NCBI RefSeq assembly: GCF_030161415.1
Contig: NZ_BSSU01000010.1
Location: 1-64,000 of the forward strand
Origin: Thalassotalea eurytherma
GTDB lineage: Bacteria; Pseudomonadota; Gammaproteobacteria; Enterobacterales; Alteromonadaceae
Length of the DNA: 64,000 bases
Direction of reading: 5' to 3'
Shown here: positions 40,777 to 52,300 of the stretch, piece after piece
Layout of the letters: each line of letters starts with the position of its first letter
Position numbering within the stretch: the first letter of the stretch is position 1
The notes under the pieces: model-generated
Seen by the model: only the letters and a program-made list of their open reading frames with translations
Databases searched by the model: none
Told to the model about the DNA's origin: nothing
Program-made: the position numbers and the translations under genes

Positions 40777-41349
40777 TTATTTCTCACCGCGTCCCATAAA
40801 CTTAGTTTCCGCTGTATTTACTTTGATCATATCACCGGTAGAGATATGTTCTGGCACCTGAACAGTTAACCCAGTTGATAGGATTGCAGGTTTGGTTCTT
40901 GAGGTAGCAGAAGCGCCTTTAATTGAAGGGTCAGTTTCTACCACTTCTAGATCAACACTTGACGGCAGCTCTAACGCAACGGCATTGCCATCAATGATCA
41001 CCACTTGAATACCCGGCGTTTCTTCATTGATAAACAACAGTTCATCTGCAATGGCTTCTTTATTTAGGTTGTATGGCGTGTAATCTTCGTTGTCCATAAA
41101 CACATATTCATCACCATCAATATAAGAGAACATAACGGCGCGACGTGTTAAATCAGCTAGCTTTAGCATATCAACGTCTTTAAAGGTTTCGTCAACTTTG
41201 GCACCAGTAACGACATCATACATACGCATACGGTATAAACTGCCACCCGCACGACCTTGTGGCACCGAGCGACTAATGTCTTTAATCATAACGACTGAAC
41301 CATTGTGTTCAATCGCGGTGTTCTTTTTGACTTCACTTGCCTTTGGCAT
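40777..41349 (-). CDS. efpL: Elongation factor P-like protein EfpL (YeiP)
   Basis: The 190-aa protein has the three beta-barrel domains of the EF-P family, but its sequence is the YeiP/EfpL type: [53 protein letters not shown], and [20 protein letters not shown]. The loop that enters the peptidyl transferase centre carries Arg33 (PQGRAGG) where EF-P has its modified Lys34. EfpL relieves ribosome stalling at polyproline and other motifs. miaE lies behind it on the same strand's upstream side. Confidence 0.93.
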   Translation of the reverse strand: MPKASEVKKNTAIEHNGSVVMIKDISRSVPQGRAGGSLYRMRMYDVVTGAKVDETFKDVDMLKLADLTRRAVMFSYIDGDEYVFMDNEDYTPYNLNKEAIADELLFINEETPGIQVVIIDGNAVALELPSSVDLEVVETDPSIKGASATSRTKPAILSTGLTVQVPEHISTGDMIKVNTAETKFMGRGEK

Positions 41350-41373
41350 TTTTTATCCTCTTACACTCAGTTG

Positions 41374-42138
41374 TTATTTGTTTGTTGGCTCGCCACTATG
41401 AAATTTGAAATCATCATCTGGAGATGAAATCAGTTCAGCTTCTAAATTGCCAAAATACGCTATTCGTTCAGAAATATCACCACCTGCGATTTGTTCTGCT
41501 AACGCCAAGTAATCTTGATAATGGCGAGCCTCACTGCGCAGTAATGAGATATAAAAATTATTAAGTTCTTCATCTAAATGAGGCGCCAGTTTAGCAAAGC
41601 GCTCACAAGATCTGGCTTCAATATAAGCGCCAATGATCAACTTATCAATTAAAGTATTTGGCTCATAGCTCGTTACATGACGAATCATCCCTTTAGCATA
41701 TCTACTTGGTGTTATGCTGTAATACTCAATACCGCGATTGTGCATTATCTCAAGTACTTGATAGAAGTGATGTAACTCTTCTTTAATGAGTAACACCATT
41801 TTGTCTATTAAGTCTTGCCCGTAAGGCGAGTCGCTTTTAGGAACAATATTTTTTGATAGTTTATTGGCTTTTGCTAAATCAGCTAACGAACCCTGTTTTT
41901 TATAGATAAAGGTTTCATAGGGTGCTAACCACGCTAATAACGCATCACCGCTTTCTTTATCAACAGCGTACTTTCTAATCAAATACATAGCAGTTTGTGC
42001 CGCTTTAAGCTCACAAATCATGTGATCAATCAGTAACACTTCTAGGTTTTCTGGTTGTTTGGCCTTTTCAATCCAGCCATCTGGGCTTGGCGCGTTCAAA
42101 AATTGATGAATAGGCTTAAGTAGGTTTTGGTAAGACAT
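41374..42138 (-). CDS. miaE: tRNA-(ms2io6A37) hydroxylase MiaE
   Basis: The 254-aa protein is a ferritin-like di-iron monooxygenase that hydroxylates the isopentenyl group of ms2i6A37 in tRNAs reading UNN codons. Iron-ligand motifs are visible: LLIDHMICELKAAQTA, EELHHFYQVLEIM, EARSCERFAKLAP and RSEARHYQDYLALA. MiaE occurs in only part of the gammaproteobacteria. It ends 24 bp before efpL starts, so both translation-related genes are probably one message. Confidence 0.93.
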   Translation of the reverse strand: MSYQNLLKPIHQFLNAPSPDGWIEKAKQPENLEVLLIDHMICELKAAQTAMYLIRKYAVDKESGDALLAWLAPYETFIYKKQGSLADLAKANKLSKNIVPKSDSPYGQDLIDKMVLLIKEELHHFYQVLEIMHNRGIEYYSITPSRYAKGMIRHVTSYEPNTLIDKLIIGAYIEARSCERFAKLAPHLDEELNNFYISLLRSEARHYQDYLALAEQIAGGDISERIAYFGNLEAELISSPDDDFKFHSGEPTNK

Positions 42139-42238
42139 AGCAACAAAACAATAAAATAAGATTGCGCTATTTTAAAAGGCAAATGCTGAGCTTTCTAGTG
42201 TAAAATAACATTTATCAGATCTACATCAGAAAATACTT

Positions 42239-42514
42239 ATGAATAAAGACGTAAAGCAGCTTTTATCTCAACACCAACAACTCATTCATAGTGAGTTAAA
42301 AAAAGTAACTTCTCATGTGCAACGTGAAGATGGCGATTGGTTTCTCAACACTGTCATGCTTGAAGGAACAGATAGCCCATTTAAATTTAAACGCAAACAG
42401 CCTTATCAATCGTTAAAAGGTCAACGTGTAAATCTGACCTATTACCGCGAAACAGAAATGATCGCAGGTTTTGAAATGGAATATATGAAAGTCGTTAGAA
42501 TAAAAACCTCATAA
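42239..42514 (+). CDS. Conserved small protein of unknown function
   Basis: The 91-aa soluble protein (SHVQREDGDWFLNTVMLEGT, FKFKRKQPYQSLKGQRVNLT) seems to form a small beta-rich fold. It has no signal peptide and no motif I recognise. It is divergent from miaE. It is likely real because codon use, length and the clean intergenic flanks fit the neighbours. Confidence 0.6.
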   Translation: MNKDVKQLLSQHQQLIHSELKKVTSHVQREDGDWFLNTVMLEGTDSPFKFKRKQPYQSLKGQRVNLTYYRETEMIAGFEMEYMKVVRIKTS

Positions 42515-42697
42515 ATTGTACGTTTTTTAAACATATTTTTGATTTAGCGCATCTTTTTTGATTATTTTGCACTCAACTCTTGACGAATTCTTCACCATAC
42601 TTCATAAATTAAATATCGACGATAAAAAAAATAAATGTCGAATATAAGGTAAACGCTTAACGTTTGCCCGTTTTGGGGATTGTATGAGGAAGTTATT

Positions 42698-43294
42698 ATG
42701 TTACTAAATCACATTTGGGGTTTATACGCCCATCCTAAAGAAGAATGGCACACCATAGAGAAGCGTCACGAGAGTTTGACCTATTCATTCACTCACATTT
42801 TAGTGGTTGCACTAATACCGTCTATTTGTGGTTACTATGCTGCTGCTCACATTGGTTGGTCAATTGGCGCCAATGAAATAATAAAATTAACCGAACAAAG
42901 TGCAACATTTATGGCTGTTGGCATGTACGCAGCCCTAATAGCAGGTGTATTTGCTTTAGCTTATCTCATCCACTGGATGGCCAAGACCTTTGATGCATCA
43001 CCCGACTTTACACAGTCGCTAGAGTTAGCCGCTTATACTGCCACACCATTATTGATGGTCGGTATTGCTGCGCTTTACCCTGTACTGTGGTTTGTTGCCT
43101 GTGCTGGTTTAGTCGCCGTTTGTTACTCTGTTTACTTACTATACTCAGGTGTTCCAATCATGATGAACATACCTGAAGAAAAAGGCTTTATTTATTCAAG
43201 CTCAGTAGTAACCTGCGGTCTTGTGTTACTGGTTGGTATAATGGCAAGTACGGTAATTTTATGGAGTTTAGGCTTCGGGCCTATATTTACCTAA
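42698..43294 (+). CDS. YIP1-family inner membrane protein
   Basis: The 198-aa protein opens with NHIWGLYAHPKEEWHTIE, the start pattern of YIP1-domain proteins, and has five hydrophobic segments (for example FMAVGMYAALIAGVFALAYL and VVTCGLVLLVGIMASTVILW). The ATG at 42698 is used because GAGGAAG lies just before it. Upstream, AAACG-CTTAA-CGTTT forms an inverted repeat at 42650-42664 of unknown meaning. The function of these proteins in bacteria is unknown. Confidence 0.8.
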   Translation: MLLNHIWGLYAHPKEEWHTIEKRHESLTYSFTHILVVALIPSICGYYAAAHIGWSIGANEIIKLTEQSATFMAVGMYAALIAGVFALAYLIHWMAKTFDASPDFTQSLELAAYTATPLLMVGIAALYPVLWFVACAGLVAVCYSVYLLYSGVPIMMNIPEEKGFIYSSSVVTCGLVLLVGIMASTVILWSLGFGPIFT

Positions 43295-43325
43295 ATTGAA
43301 TATATAATAGATTTGTTTTGTTAAA

Positions 43326-43352
43326 TAAAAAGGCGCTTAAAGCGCCTTTTTA
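43326..43352. terminator. Bidirectional terminator
   Basis: AAAAAGGCGCTT and AAGCGCCTTTTT pair almost without a loop. It serves the YIP1 gene and the convergent purF. Confidence 0.92.
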
Positions 43353-43369
43353 TATCTTGAGGATATCCA

Positions 43370-44881
43370 TTAACCTTCGTTATGCATATCAATAACCGAC
43401 TCTGCATTCTTGTCTGATTGCTCTTTCGATTCATCATTACGTGCTTCGTCTAGCTTCTCTAAGTATCCTTGGTCAATATCATTTGTAATATATTGGCCCG
43501 TAAATACTGACGCTTCAAAATGTTTCACTTCTGGATTAGCAAAACCTACCGCAGCGGTTAAATCTTCAATTGATTGGTAGATTAACTTATCAGCACCGAT
43601 TAATTGACAAATGTCGTCTAATTCTCTGCCATGTGCGATTAATTCATTAGCACTTGGCATATCGATACCGTAAACGTTCGGGAAACGAACTTCTGGTGCT
43701 GCTGATGCAAAGTAAACTTTCTTCGCACCTGATTGGCGTGCCATTTCAATGATTTGCTCTGACGTTGTACCGCGTACAATGGAATCATCTACTAGCAGTA
43801 CGTTCTTGCCTTTAAACTCAGAACTGATCGCATTAAGTTTACGACGCACTGACTTCTTGCGCTCTGCTTGCCCTGGCATAATAAACGTGCGGCCAATATA
43901 GCGGTTTTTAACAAAGCCTTGGCGATATGGGATATCTAAATGTTGTGCTATTTCTAACGCAATATCACATGACGTTTCAGGAATAGGGATAACAACATCA
44001 ATGTCTAAATCGTCCCATTCGCGCGCGATTTTATCGCCCAATCGTTTACCCATTTCAATCCGTGATTGATAAACAGAGATTTTGTCGATTGTAGAATCTG
44101 GACGAGCAAAGTATACAAACTCAAATAAACATGGGCTATAAATTGGGTTTTGTGCACATTGCTTTGAATGAATCTGACCATCTTCGGTGAAGAAAATAGC
44201 TTCGCCAGGCGCTACGTCACGGACAAATTCAAAATCACAAGCATCTAATGCAACTGACTCTGAAGCGACCATGTACTCAACACCGGCTTCAGTTTCACGC
44301 TTACCAAAAACTAATGGACGAATACCCTGAGGATCACGAAAAGCGATCATGCCATGGCCGATAATCAACGCAACCGTTGCGTAGCCGCCACGAACACGAG
44401 TATGGACATTTTCAATTGCTGTAAAAATATCATCTGGTGTTAAAGACAGACCTTCTGTTTCCTGTAATTCATGGGCTAAAATATTTAATAGCAACTCTGA
44501 ATCAGACGTTGTGTTTACATGACGTTTAGCTGAATTAAATAACCATTTTTTCAGTTCATTCGCATTGGTTAAGTTACCATTGTGTGCTAATGAAATACCA
44601 AATGGTGAATTTGCATAAAATGGCTGTGCTTCTGAAGAGCTTGAAGTACCTGCCGTTGGGTAACGAACATGGCCAACACCAATATTCCCCTGCAGGCGAA
44701 GCATATGACGTGTGTGAAACACATCTTTAACCAAGCCATTGGCTTTTCTTAGCCTAAACATGTTGTCGCTAATGGTAACTATACCTGCCGCGTCTTGGCC
44801 TCGGTGCTGTAACACCGTTAATCCATCATATAACGATTGACTTACTGGTGTTTGACCAACAATACCAACAATACCACACAT
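43370..44881 (-). CDS. purF: Amidophosphoribosyltransferase
   Basis: The 503-aa enzyme commits PRPP to purine synthesis. The nucleophile Cys2 ([10 protein letters not shown]) opens the N-terminal glutaminase domain, with [11 protein letters not shown] and [12 protein letters not shown]. The PRPP site is [18 protein letters not shown]. It is the last gene of the accD-folC-dedD-cvpA-purF run, 24 bp behind cvpA, as in E. coli. No clear PurR operator was found in front of purF itself. Confidence 0.97.
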   Translation of the reverse strand: MCGIVGIVGQTPVSQSLYDGLTVLQHRGQDAAGIVTISDNMFRLRKANGLVKDVFHTRHMLRLQGNIGVGHVRYPTAGTSSSSEAQPFYANSPFGISLAHNGNLTNANELKKWLFNSAKRHVNTTSDSELLLNILAHELQETEGLSLTPDDIFTAIENVHTRVRGGYATVALIIGHGMIAFRDPQGIRPLVFGKRETEAGVEYMVASESVALDACDFEFVRDVAPGEAIFFTEDGQIHSKQCAQNPIYSPCLFEFVYFARPDSTIDKISVYQSRIEMGKRLGDKIAREWDDLDIDVVIPIPETSCDIALEIAQHLDIPYRQGFVKNRYIGRTFIMPGQAERKKSVRRKLNAISSEFKGKNVLLVDDSIVRGTTSEQIIEMARQSGAKKVYFASAAPEVRFPNVYGIDMPSANELIAHGRELDDICQLIGADKLIYQSIEDLTAAVGFANPEVKHFEASVFTGQYITNDIDQGYLEKLDEARNDESKEQSDKNAESVIDMHNEG

Positions 44882-44905
44882 GAAATTTCTCTCCGCCGAA
44901 CCCTA

Positions 44906-45388
44906 TTAGGATAAAAAACTTGATGACTCTTTTAAATACCCAAAAAACCACTCAATAACTAACGTAAACTCAGGGATCAATACTGAATCGCTCCACCAAT
45001 GAGCATCGCTTGCCGGCGTAAATGAATCCATAAAAAACAACACTGCACTCGATATTAGAACACCGCGAAGCGCGCCAAAGACAATACCTAACATTCTATC
45101 TGTACCGGACAAACCTGTTTTAATAACAAGTTCACCAATCAAATAATTTATTAGAGCACCGAGAATAAGTGTGGTTATGAAAAGGATAGAAATAGCCGCC
45201 GCATTGCGCAACAAAGGATCTGAGATGTTAGTTAAGAGAGTTGCTAGATTTGAATAGAATTGACTGGCCACAAAAAAAGCCGACGCCCATATAATGAGAG
45301 ATATAGCTTCTTTAACAAAGCCCCTCACTAAACTTATTAACGTTGATATGCCAATCACCGCTAAAATGGCATAATCTATCCAAACCAT
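44906..45388 (-). CDS. cvpA: CvpA-family membrane protein
   Basis: The 160-aa protein has four hydrophobic segments and the family pattern: [37 protein letters not shown] and [18 protein letters not shown]. CvpA is needed for colicin V production in E. coli and for envelope stress tolerance in others; its biochemical activity is unknown. It lies directly upstream of purF, the conserved pair. Confidence 0.93.
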   Translation of the reverse strand: MVWIDYAILAVIGISTLISLVRGFVKEAISLIIWASAFFVASQFYSNLATLLTNISDPLLRNAAAISILFITTLILGALINYLIGELVIKTGLSGTDRMLGIVFGALRGVLISSAVLFFMDSFTPASDAHWWSDSVLIPEFTLVIEWFFGYLKESSSFLS

Positions 45389-45461
45389 AAATTGAATAAT
45401 CTCATAACTTTTGAGGCGCGCATTCTAACAGAACGTTTACCTTAATACCTAACTATTTTTA

Positions 45462-46100
45462 TTATTTAGTTGGCGTATATTTAGCAATTTTTCCCGTCAC
45501 TTTAGCTATTTTAGCTAATTCAGGAATCTGCTTTTCCAATGTCGATTTGTTGATATTGGGACCAACAAATACTTTCGTCAATGTTCTGTTTTTTGTTTTA
45601 ACTGGTTTTGTAAAAACAACGTAGCCAGCACTCGACAACTTGCTCACTAAGTCATCTACATTCTTTTTCTTACTAAAACTGCCTAACTGAATCACCCATG
45701 CTTCACCTGTTACTGATGCAATTGGTGTTTTCTTGACGTCTTTTTTTGCATTATCAACGTTTGTTGTTGTGATTTCTTTGGGCTTATCTAATGCGTTAAT
45801 GATAAGTGTATCAGTTGAGCTATCATTAGCTGGCGTGTCTTGTTCATTAGTTTTTGTTGCTATTTCATCATCAATAGCAACAATATCATCGGCGACCTCT
45901 GGCTTTTCAATTGCATTAAGTTTTTGCTCTGGAAACTCTTTAGGCGTTGTCACTTTTTCAACTTTAGGTGGCTGAGGGATTTGCTGAAATTGCTCTTGGT
46001 AGGTTTTCTTTTTGCCGTCTAACAAATCAGGTAAAAATATAATGGCCGCCGCCGCAACGATAACGGTACCGACAATACGATTTTGAAATGGTGTAGACAA
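45462..46100 (-). CDS. dedD: SPOR-domain division protein DedD
   Basis: The 212-aa protein has one N-terminal membrane segment (RIVGTVIVAAAAIIFLPDLL), a charged disordered linker (residues 30-130) and a C-terminal SPOR domain (WVIQLGSFSKKKNVDDLVSK, FVGPNINKSTLEKQIPEL) that binds denuded peptidoglycan at the septum. It follows folC by 9 bp, in the same order as in E. coli. Confidence 0.9.
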   Translation of the reverse strand: MSTPFQNRIVGTVIVAAAAIIFLPDLLDGKKKTYQEQFQQIPQPPKVEKVTTPKEFPEQKLNAIEKPEVADDIVAIDDEIATKTNEQDTPANDSSTDTLIINALDKPKEITTTNVDNAKKDVKKTPIASVTGEAWVIQLGSFSKKKNVDDLVSKLSSAGYVVFTKPVKTKNRTLTKVFVGPNINKSTLEKQIPELAKIAKVTGKIAKYTPTK

Positions 46101-46109
46101 AGAGAACTC

Positions 46110-47369
46110 CTAAAAATATAACTTCCGAACATCTGCTACGGTAAAGAATGATCCAAAAACTAAAATCAAATCATTATCTTCTGAGCGTTGTAATGCCATT
46201 TTATAGGCCTGCTCAACATTGTCAAAACAATTCACAACGCAACGATTACCGCTGACATGCTCAGATAAGACTTCAGCACTTGCTCCCCTGGGTACATCCA
46301 ATGTTGCAAGATACCATGTATCAACAAGTTCATTGAATAAGGACAACGTACCTTTTATGTCTTTATCAGATAACATACCCGCCACACAGTGAAGTTTTTT
46401 GTATTTGTAACCAGACAGTGTTTTGACTAGATTGCGCGCTGCATGAGGGTTATGAGCAACATCAAGTAAGACATCAGGCTGCTGTTGAATGAGCTCTGTT
46501 CGTCCTGGAACTTTTGTTTGTTCAATAACGTCATTGATAAATTGGGTTGAAACGTCTAACGATAAACAGTTTAAAACAGTAATAGCTGTTGCCACATTAT
46601 CAATTGGAATATTGGGTTTTATTAAAGCGGATAGACTCAGATCGTTACCCTGATAACTCCAATTGTCGGTATTTTCTTGTAAGCTAAAATCAACATTTCT
46701 ATAAATTGCTCGAGTTTTGATATTTAACGCATGTTGCTTAATTGAATTAATGGTCGATGGTTCACCAACAACCGCGAATTTATCGCCACGCATGATACCG
46801 GCTTTCTCAAAGCCGATCAGTTCTTTGGTGTCACCTAAAAAGGCTTGATGATCGAGGTCGATACTTGTAATAACGGCAATGTCAGCATCAATAATATTGG
46901 TTGCATCGAGTCGGCCACCAAGGCCCACTTCTAAAATAATATAGTCAGGAGAAACTTCCTGACAGATCATTAACGCAGCAAGTGTTGTGTATTCATAGTA
47001 GGTTAATGATATGTCGCCTCTAGCCTGCTCTATCTGCTCAAAAGCGTCAATCAGTGGCTGATTTGTTACTTCGGCTTTATCGATGCGTAATCGCTCATTA
47101 AAGCGCTCTATATGCGGAGAAGAATAAACTGCCACAGATTGATGACGCTGCAAAAACGCATTTTCTAAAAAGGCACAGGTTGTACCTTTACCATTGGTGC
47201 CTGCGACCGTAATAACTTTAGAACCACTCAATGAAATAGATAGTCTTCTCGCGACCTCGGCAATTCTTGTTAAACCTAAATCAATCTCTTGGCTATGAAT
47301 GGACTCTAAATAAGAAAGCCAATGATCAAGTGTTGCGTTTGATAATTGGCTTGGATGATGATTGGTCAT
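46110..47369 (-). CDS. folC: Folylpolyglutamate/dihydrofolate synthase
   Basis: The 419-aa Mur-ligase-like enzyme makes dihydrofolate and adds glutamates to folates. It has the P-loop VAGTNGKGTTCAFLE, VGLGGRLDATN, SIDLDHQAFLGDTKELIGFE and LDVAHNPHAA. Its start follows the accD stop by one base, so the two are translationally coupled. The C-terminus (GSFFTVADVRK) is typical. Confidence 0.96.
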   Translation of the reverse strand: MTNHHPSQLSNATLDHWLSYLESIHSQEIDLGLTRIAEVARRLSISLSGSKVITVAGTNGKGTTCAFLENAFLQRHQSVAVYSSPHIERFNERLRIDKAEVTNQPLIDAFEQIEQARGDISLTYYEYTTLAALMICQEVSPDYIILEVGLGGRLDATNIIDADIAVITSIDLDHQAFLGDTKELIGFEKAGIMRGDKFAVVGEPSTINSIKQHALNIKTRAIYRNVDFSLQENTDNWSYQGNDLSLSALIKPNIPIDNVATAITVLNCLSLDVSTQFINDVIEQTKVPGRTELIQQQPDVLLDVAHNPHAARNLVKTLSGYKYKKLHCVAGMLSDKDIKGTLSLFNELVDTWYLATLDVPRGASAEVLSEHVSGNRCVVNCFDNVEQAYKMALQRSEDNDLILVFGSFFTVADVRKLYF

Positions 47370-48230
47370 TTATTCAGTAAACGGCGACGGTTGCCCAGTA
47401 AATTTAGCAATTAAACGCGTAAGAGAATCACGCATTTCACGACGATCAACGATTAAGTCGATTGCACCTTTTTCTAGTAAAAACTCACTGCGCTGAAAGC
47501 CCTCAGGTAGTTTTTCACGCACGGTTTGCTCGATAACACGCGGGCCAGCAAAGCCAATAAGTGCTTTAGGCTCGGCAACATTAATATCACCTAACATCGC
47601 TAAACTAGCAGAAACACCACCCATTGTAGGGTCAGTTAACACAGAAACGTAAGGTAAGCCCTTTTCACTCATTTTAGCCAATGCTGCACTTGTTTTAGCC
47701 ATTTGCATCAAAGACATTAATGCTTCTTGCATTCGAGCACCACCACTAGCAGAAAAACAAATAAGTGGTAAGTTATGTTCTAAACAGCACTCAACCGCCG
47801 CAACAAAACGTGCGCCAACTACCGACGCCATTGAACCGCCTAAAAAAGAAAACTCAAAAGATGCTGCCACAACAGGCATACCATGCAACTCGCCACGCAT
47901 AACAACGATGGCATCTTTTTCACCAGATACTTTCTGTGCAGAGCTAATGCGGTCTTTATATTTCTTTGAATCTTTAAATTTCAATATATCTTTAGGTTCA
48001 AATGCTTCACCAAGCTCTTGACGATTATTTGTATCTAAAAATGTTTCAAGGCGCTTGCGAGCACTAATACGCATATGGTGATCACATTTAGGGCATACAC
48101 TCATTGCACGCTCTAACTCAACTTTGTATAACATCGCGTTACACGAGCCACATTTAGTCCAAACACCTTCTGGGATATTACTTTTCTGAGTAGTTTTCGC
48201 TTTTGGGAGAATTTTTTCAATCCAGCTCAT
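47370..48230 (-). CDS. accD: Acetyl-CoA carboxylase carboxyltransferase beta subunit
   Basis: The 286-aa subunit transfers carboxyl from biotin to acetyl-CoA at the first step of fatty acid synthesis. The N-terminal zinc ribbon CGSC...CPKC binds DNA/RNA in E. coli. The crotonase-type core has [20 protein letters not shown] and [20 protein letters not shown]. It heads the accD-folC-dedD-cvpA-purF run. Confidence 0.97.
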   Translation of the reverse strand: MSWIEKILPKAKTTQKSNIPEGVWTKCGSCNAMLYKVELERAMSVCPKCDHHMRISARKRLETFLDTNNRQELGEAFEPKDILKFKDSKKYKDRISSAQKVSGEKDAIVVMRGELHGMPVVAASFEFSFLGGSMASVVGARFVAAVECCLEHNLPLICFSASGGARMQEALMSLMQMAKTSAALAKMSEKGLPYVSVLTDPTMGGVSASLAMLGDINVAEPKALIGFAGPRVIEQTVREKLPEGFQRSEFLLEKGAIDLIVDRREMRDSLTRLIAKFTGQPSPFTE

Positions 48231-48435
48231 AATTCTTTTCGGCCTATTGCAATAAAATATAATTGATGACGTATTTATTTTGTCTAATTAATCATCAATT
48301 TGTTGAAACTATACATATAACCGTGAATTAAAACACAATTACCTATTTACCAGTTACAAAAAACTGGTCTGTTTTGTTTCATCGGTATTATGAAAAGCGC
48401 TAATGTGAGCCTTCATTTTACCAAGCTTTGCTATA

Positions 48436-49230
48436 TTAGCTGAATTCATCGGGTAAAAATAGCGGACCAAGCGGCTTCACTGGCAGGTCAAATGTTTCAG
48501 GGTATGTAACATCAACAAAGTACAAGCCACCAGCAGCGGCAGTCATACCTGCTAAACAACGATTTTTAGCTGTTAACACTTCCTGCATCCACGCTACGGT
48601 TTCTTGTTTTTTACCAACACGAATCAAACTGCCGGCAATATTACGAATCATATGATGTAAGAAAGCATTGCCTTTAACATCAATAATGACGTAATCCTGG
48701 ATACGGTGGACGTTGATAAATTCCATGGTTCTGATCGGTGATGGCGCCTGACAATGAACCGTTCTAAATGAGGTGAAATCATGCGTACCAACAAGAGCTT
48801 GGGCCGCTTGATGCATTAGCGTTTCATCGAGTTTGTCATGAACAAAGCAAAGGCCACCATTTAAAATTGCCGGTCTTAGTGGTGTATTAAAAATAACGTA
48901 GCGATAACGTCTAGATGTCGCACTAAAGCGTGCATGAAACTCTTCAGGGACTTGTTTGACCCAAGTTGTAGCAATGTCAGAAGGTAAGTTAGTATTGACG
49001 CCTAAAGTCCACGCAACATCCTTACGGATTTTAGTGGTATCAAAATGAACAATTTGATTTGTTGCATTTACGCCTGTATCTGTGCGACCTGCACAAATAA
49101 CTTCTATTGGCTCATCTGCAACTTTAGAAAGTGCTTTCTCAAGCGCCTCTTGGATGCTAGGTGAATGATTTTGTCGTTGCCAGCCACAGTATTTTTTACC
49201 GTCGTACTGAACCCCTAAGGCGTAACGCAT
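48436..49230 (-). CDS. truA: tRNA pseudouridine(38-40) synthase
   Basis: The 264-aa enzyme modifies U38-U40 in the anticodon arm. The catalytic Asp is in [26 protein letters not shown] at the N-terminus and [19 protein letters not shown] fit the family. It lies between fimV and accD, as in Shewanella and Pseudomonas. The 205-bp gap to accD holds a small ACCAGTT/AACTGGT hairpin but no clear terminator. Confidence 0.97.
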   Translation of the reverse strand: MRYALGVQYDGKKYCGWQRQNHSPSIQEALEKALSKVADEPIEVICAGRTDTGVNATNQIVHFDTTKIRKDVAWTLGVNTNLPSDIATTWVKQVPEEFHARFSATSRRYRYVIFNTPLRPAILNGGLCFVHDKLDETLMHQAAQALVGTHDFTSFRTVHCQAPSPIRTMEFINVHRIQDYVIIDVKGNAFLHHMIRNIAGSLIRVGKKQETVAWMQEVLTAKNRCLAGMTAAAGGLYFVDVTYPETFDLPVKPLGPLFLPDEFS

Positions 49231-49300
49231 ATATAACTCCGTATGATTCGGAGGCGCATTATTACTAATTTTAATGCGCTTGCCAATGGCAATTATGTGA

Positions 49301-52300
49301 CTAACTTAAATTACCAAGTAACTGCTGCGCTTCGAACTGCTGTTGTGCATCGCCAAGCTTAATTACATCTTGTAAAATCACTTCTGCATTTTCTTCATCA
49401 CCGATCTCAATATAAACTTTTGCCAAGTCTAATTTTGCAGCGACTCCGTTAGTGTCTTCTTCATCAATATCGGTATCATCTCCTGCAAATTCAGGAAATT
49501 CATTAAGACCAACATCAATATTTTCACTTTTATACGGCTCAGATGCTTCAGGCTCTAAAGAGTCAGTTATAAGACTGTCTACAGAAACGAAATCAGCAGG
49601 TTCATTGTCATCTTCTTCAATTGCAACTAGGTCGTCACCAATATCAAGATCTTCAATAACATCTTCTACAATAGGCTCTTCTAGTGTGGACGGCGCATTT
49701 TCTTCTTCAATATTGGCTAATAGCTCGTCAAAGTCTAAATTATTTAACTCTTGAATGTCTTCAATTTCGCTAGCTTCAGCGGCCTCAGCTTTAGGCGTTA
49801 CCTCACCATCACTGAGTAGGTCAGCCAATACGTTGGAATCGGTAAAATCAGGTGTTAGCTCTACCGGCTCGTCATGTGCAGGTGTATCAGTTTCATTTAA
49901 TAAGTGAGACAGAGTTGATTCATCAAAAGGAGCTTCTACCTCTTCTGTTTGCTCATTAACACCGTCAAGTAAATCTTCTGTTGCTGTCGTACTTTCATCA
50001 GAAACGTCTGCTAAAAGTTGCTCTACATCCAACTCTTCGAGATCTATATTGTCACTATGTGCAGCTTCGTCAGCAACGGTATCATTAGCAACGATGTCAT
50101 CTTCAATCGCATCACTTTGACCTAATATTGAATTTTCAGCGCTCGCTACTTCTTCAACTTGAATAGCATCTAGAATATCGTCAACATCCAATATTTCTTG
50201 CTCTTCGTCGTCATTTTCATCAAGCGTGATTGGCTCATCAATATCATCGTTATCGACTACTGTTTCTTGTCCAACACCACTGAAATCCATGGTTAAGAAT
50301 TGGCCAACATGCTCTTCAGTAAAGTTATCAATATCTTGGGTATTTAACTCATCATGACTTTCAGAGTCACTAACATCTGAAACGTCATCTTCTATTAATT
50401 TAGCGTCATTTGATTCAGCCGGTGCGTCGTCAAAACTCGATAATAAGGCATCAATATCATCAGGATCAGTTAATTCGACTTTTGACGTTGGAATATCACT
50501 TTCATCATTGCCAGATATTTCATCAAGCAATGAGTCGATATCATCTGGGTCCGTAACATCTTCTTGTAGGCTAGATTCTTCCTCACTTACTTCATCATTT
50601 ATTTCATCAAGTAATGAATCGATATCGTCTGGGTCGGTAACATCTTCTTGTAGGCTAGGTTCTTCCGCGCTTACTTCTTCATTTATTTCATCAAGCAGTG
50701 AATCGATATCGTCTGGGTCGGTAACATCTTCTTGTAGGCTAGGTTCTTCCGAACTTACTTCTTCATTTATTTCATCAAGTAATGAATCGATATCGTCTGG
50801 GTCGGTAACATCTTCTTGTAGGCTAGGTTCTTCCGCACTTACTTCTTCATTTATTTCATCAAGCAGTGAATCGATATCGTCTGGGTCGGTAACATCTTCT
50901 TGTAGGCTAGGTTCTTCCGAACTTACTTCTTCATTTATTTCATCAAGCAATGAATCAATATCGTCTGGATCGGTAACGTCTTCTTGTAGGCTAGGTTCTT
51001 CCGCGCCAATTTCATCAAGTAATGCATCAATATCGTCTGGTTCGGTAACCTCTTCCTGTGGGCTAGGCGTTTCAGCACTTACTTCAGCAAGTAAAGAGTC
51101 GATATCGTCTGGGTCGGTAACATCTTCTTGTAGGCTAGGTTCTTCCGCACTTACTTCTTCATTTATTTCATCAAGCAATGAATCAATATCGTCTGGATCG
51201 GTAACGTCTTCTTGTAGGCTAGGTTCTTCCGCACTTACTTCTTCATTTATTTCATCAAGTAATGAGTCAATATCGTCTGGGTCTTTCACGTCTTGTTGTG
51301 GGCTAGGTTCTTCCGCGCCAATCTCATCACTTACTTGATCAAGTAACGAGTCAATATCGTCTGGGTCTGAGACTGCATCCGCTGATGTGTCTTGTTCGTC
51401 AGTGACTTCATCAAGCAGCGCATCAATATCATCTTCGGTATTTGACGGAGCTTCTTCAGCGCTTTGTTCTAAAGCGCTATCATCACTGCCTTCTTCTGTT
51501 ATTTCGAGACCGCTTAGCAAGTCATCTAGCATGTCTTGACCTAACTCACCGCCATCTAGCGTTTGATCTTCCTCTTCTTCTGGCGTTTGCTCTAACAAAT
51601 CATCTATATCATCGTCGGCTAATTCGATCGAATCATCTAGTGGCTGCTCATCACCTAAATCATCAAGTGAAATATCCTCAAGGTCGTCCAAATCATCGTC
51701 TAAATGAATGACATCATCATCAAGTAATTCATCGTCTAAATCATCAAGATCATCTGAAAACAACTCGTCGCCACCTAACTCTGTTCCATCCAAGTCATCA
51801 AGAGATTCATCTTCAGTTAAGTCAATTGCCAGTTCATCATCAAGTGAAAGTTCACCATCTAATGCAAGCTCTTCAGCTTCTGGCGCAGCTTCTTTTTTTA
51901 CTTCAGTTTCTTTTACCGGCGCTTTAGTTTCCACTTCGACAGGTTTATCGTCAGACTTTCTTCTCAATAGGAAAAACGCAATAAGTGAAACGATTAAGAC
52001 AGCAGGCACAGTAGCAACCAAGAAAGTAAACCAAATACTCGAAGTAAAATTATCATCTTCAAGTGCCGCTTTTTGTTTTTCTATCATCAGCTCTTGCTCA
52101 CGAGCATTAGCCTTATCAAGCAATTCTTGTTGCAGTTTGATCAGTGCATCCATTTGCACTTTCATTTCTTCACTTTTCGCAACTTCTTGCTGCATTTCAC
52201 CAAGTTGACTATCAAAGTTTGATAAGCGACTTTTGAGTTTTTCGTTTTCTTGCAGTATTGCTTGTAAACCATCAATAGAATCTAAAACATCATTTTGAAT

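Noticed and set aside
42650-42664. AAACG-CTTAA-CGTTT inverted repeat before the YIP1 gene
   Set aside because: It is short, matches no known operator well, and could arise by chance in AT-rich DNA; it is noted in the gene entry only.
45431-45446. Possible PurR site upstream of cvpA-purF
   Set aside because: Only the AAACGTT core fits; about 10 of 16 consensus positions match, and the arms are not symmetric.
48345-48375. ACCAGTT/AACTGGT hairpin between truA and accD as terminator or FadR site
   Set aside because: The stem is short, no T tract follows on the minus strand, and the spacing does not fit FadR.
50508-51338. Long Ser-rich plus-strand reading frame of 276 codons
   Set aside because: It is the antisense shadow of the acidic fimV repeats; the composition is an artefact and the minus-strand frame is a clear FimV.
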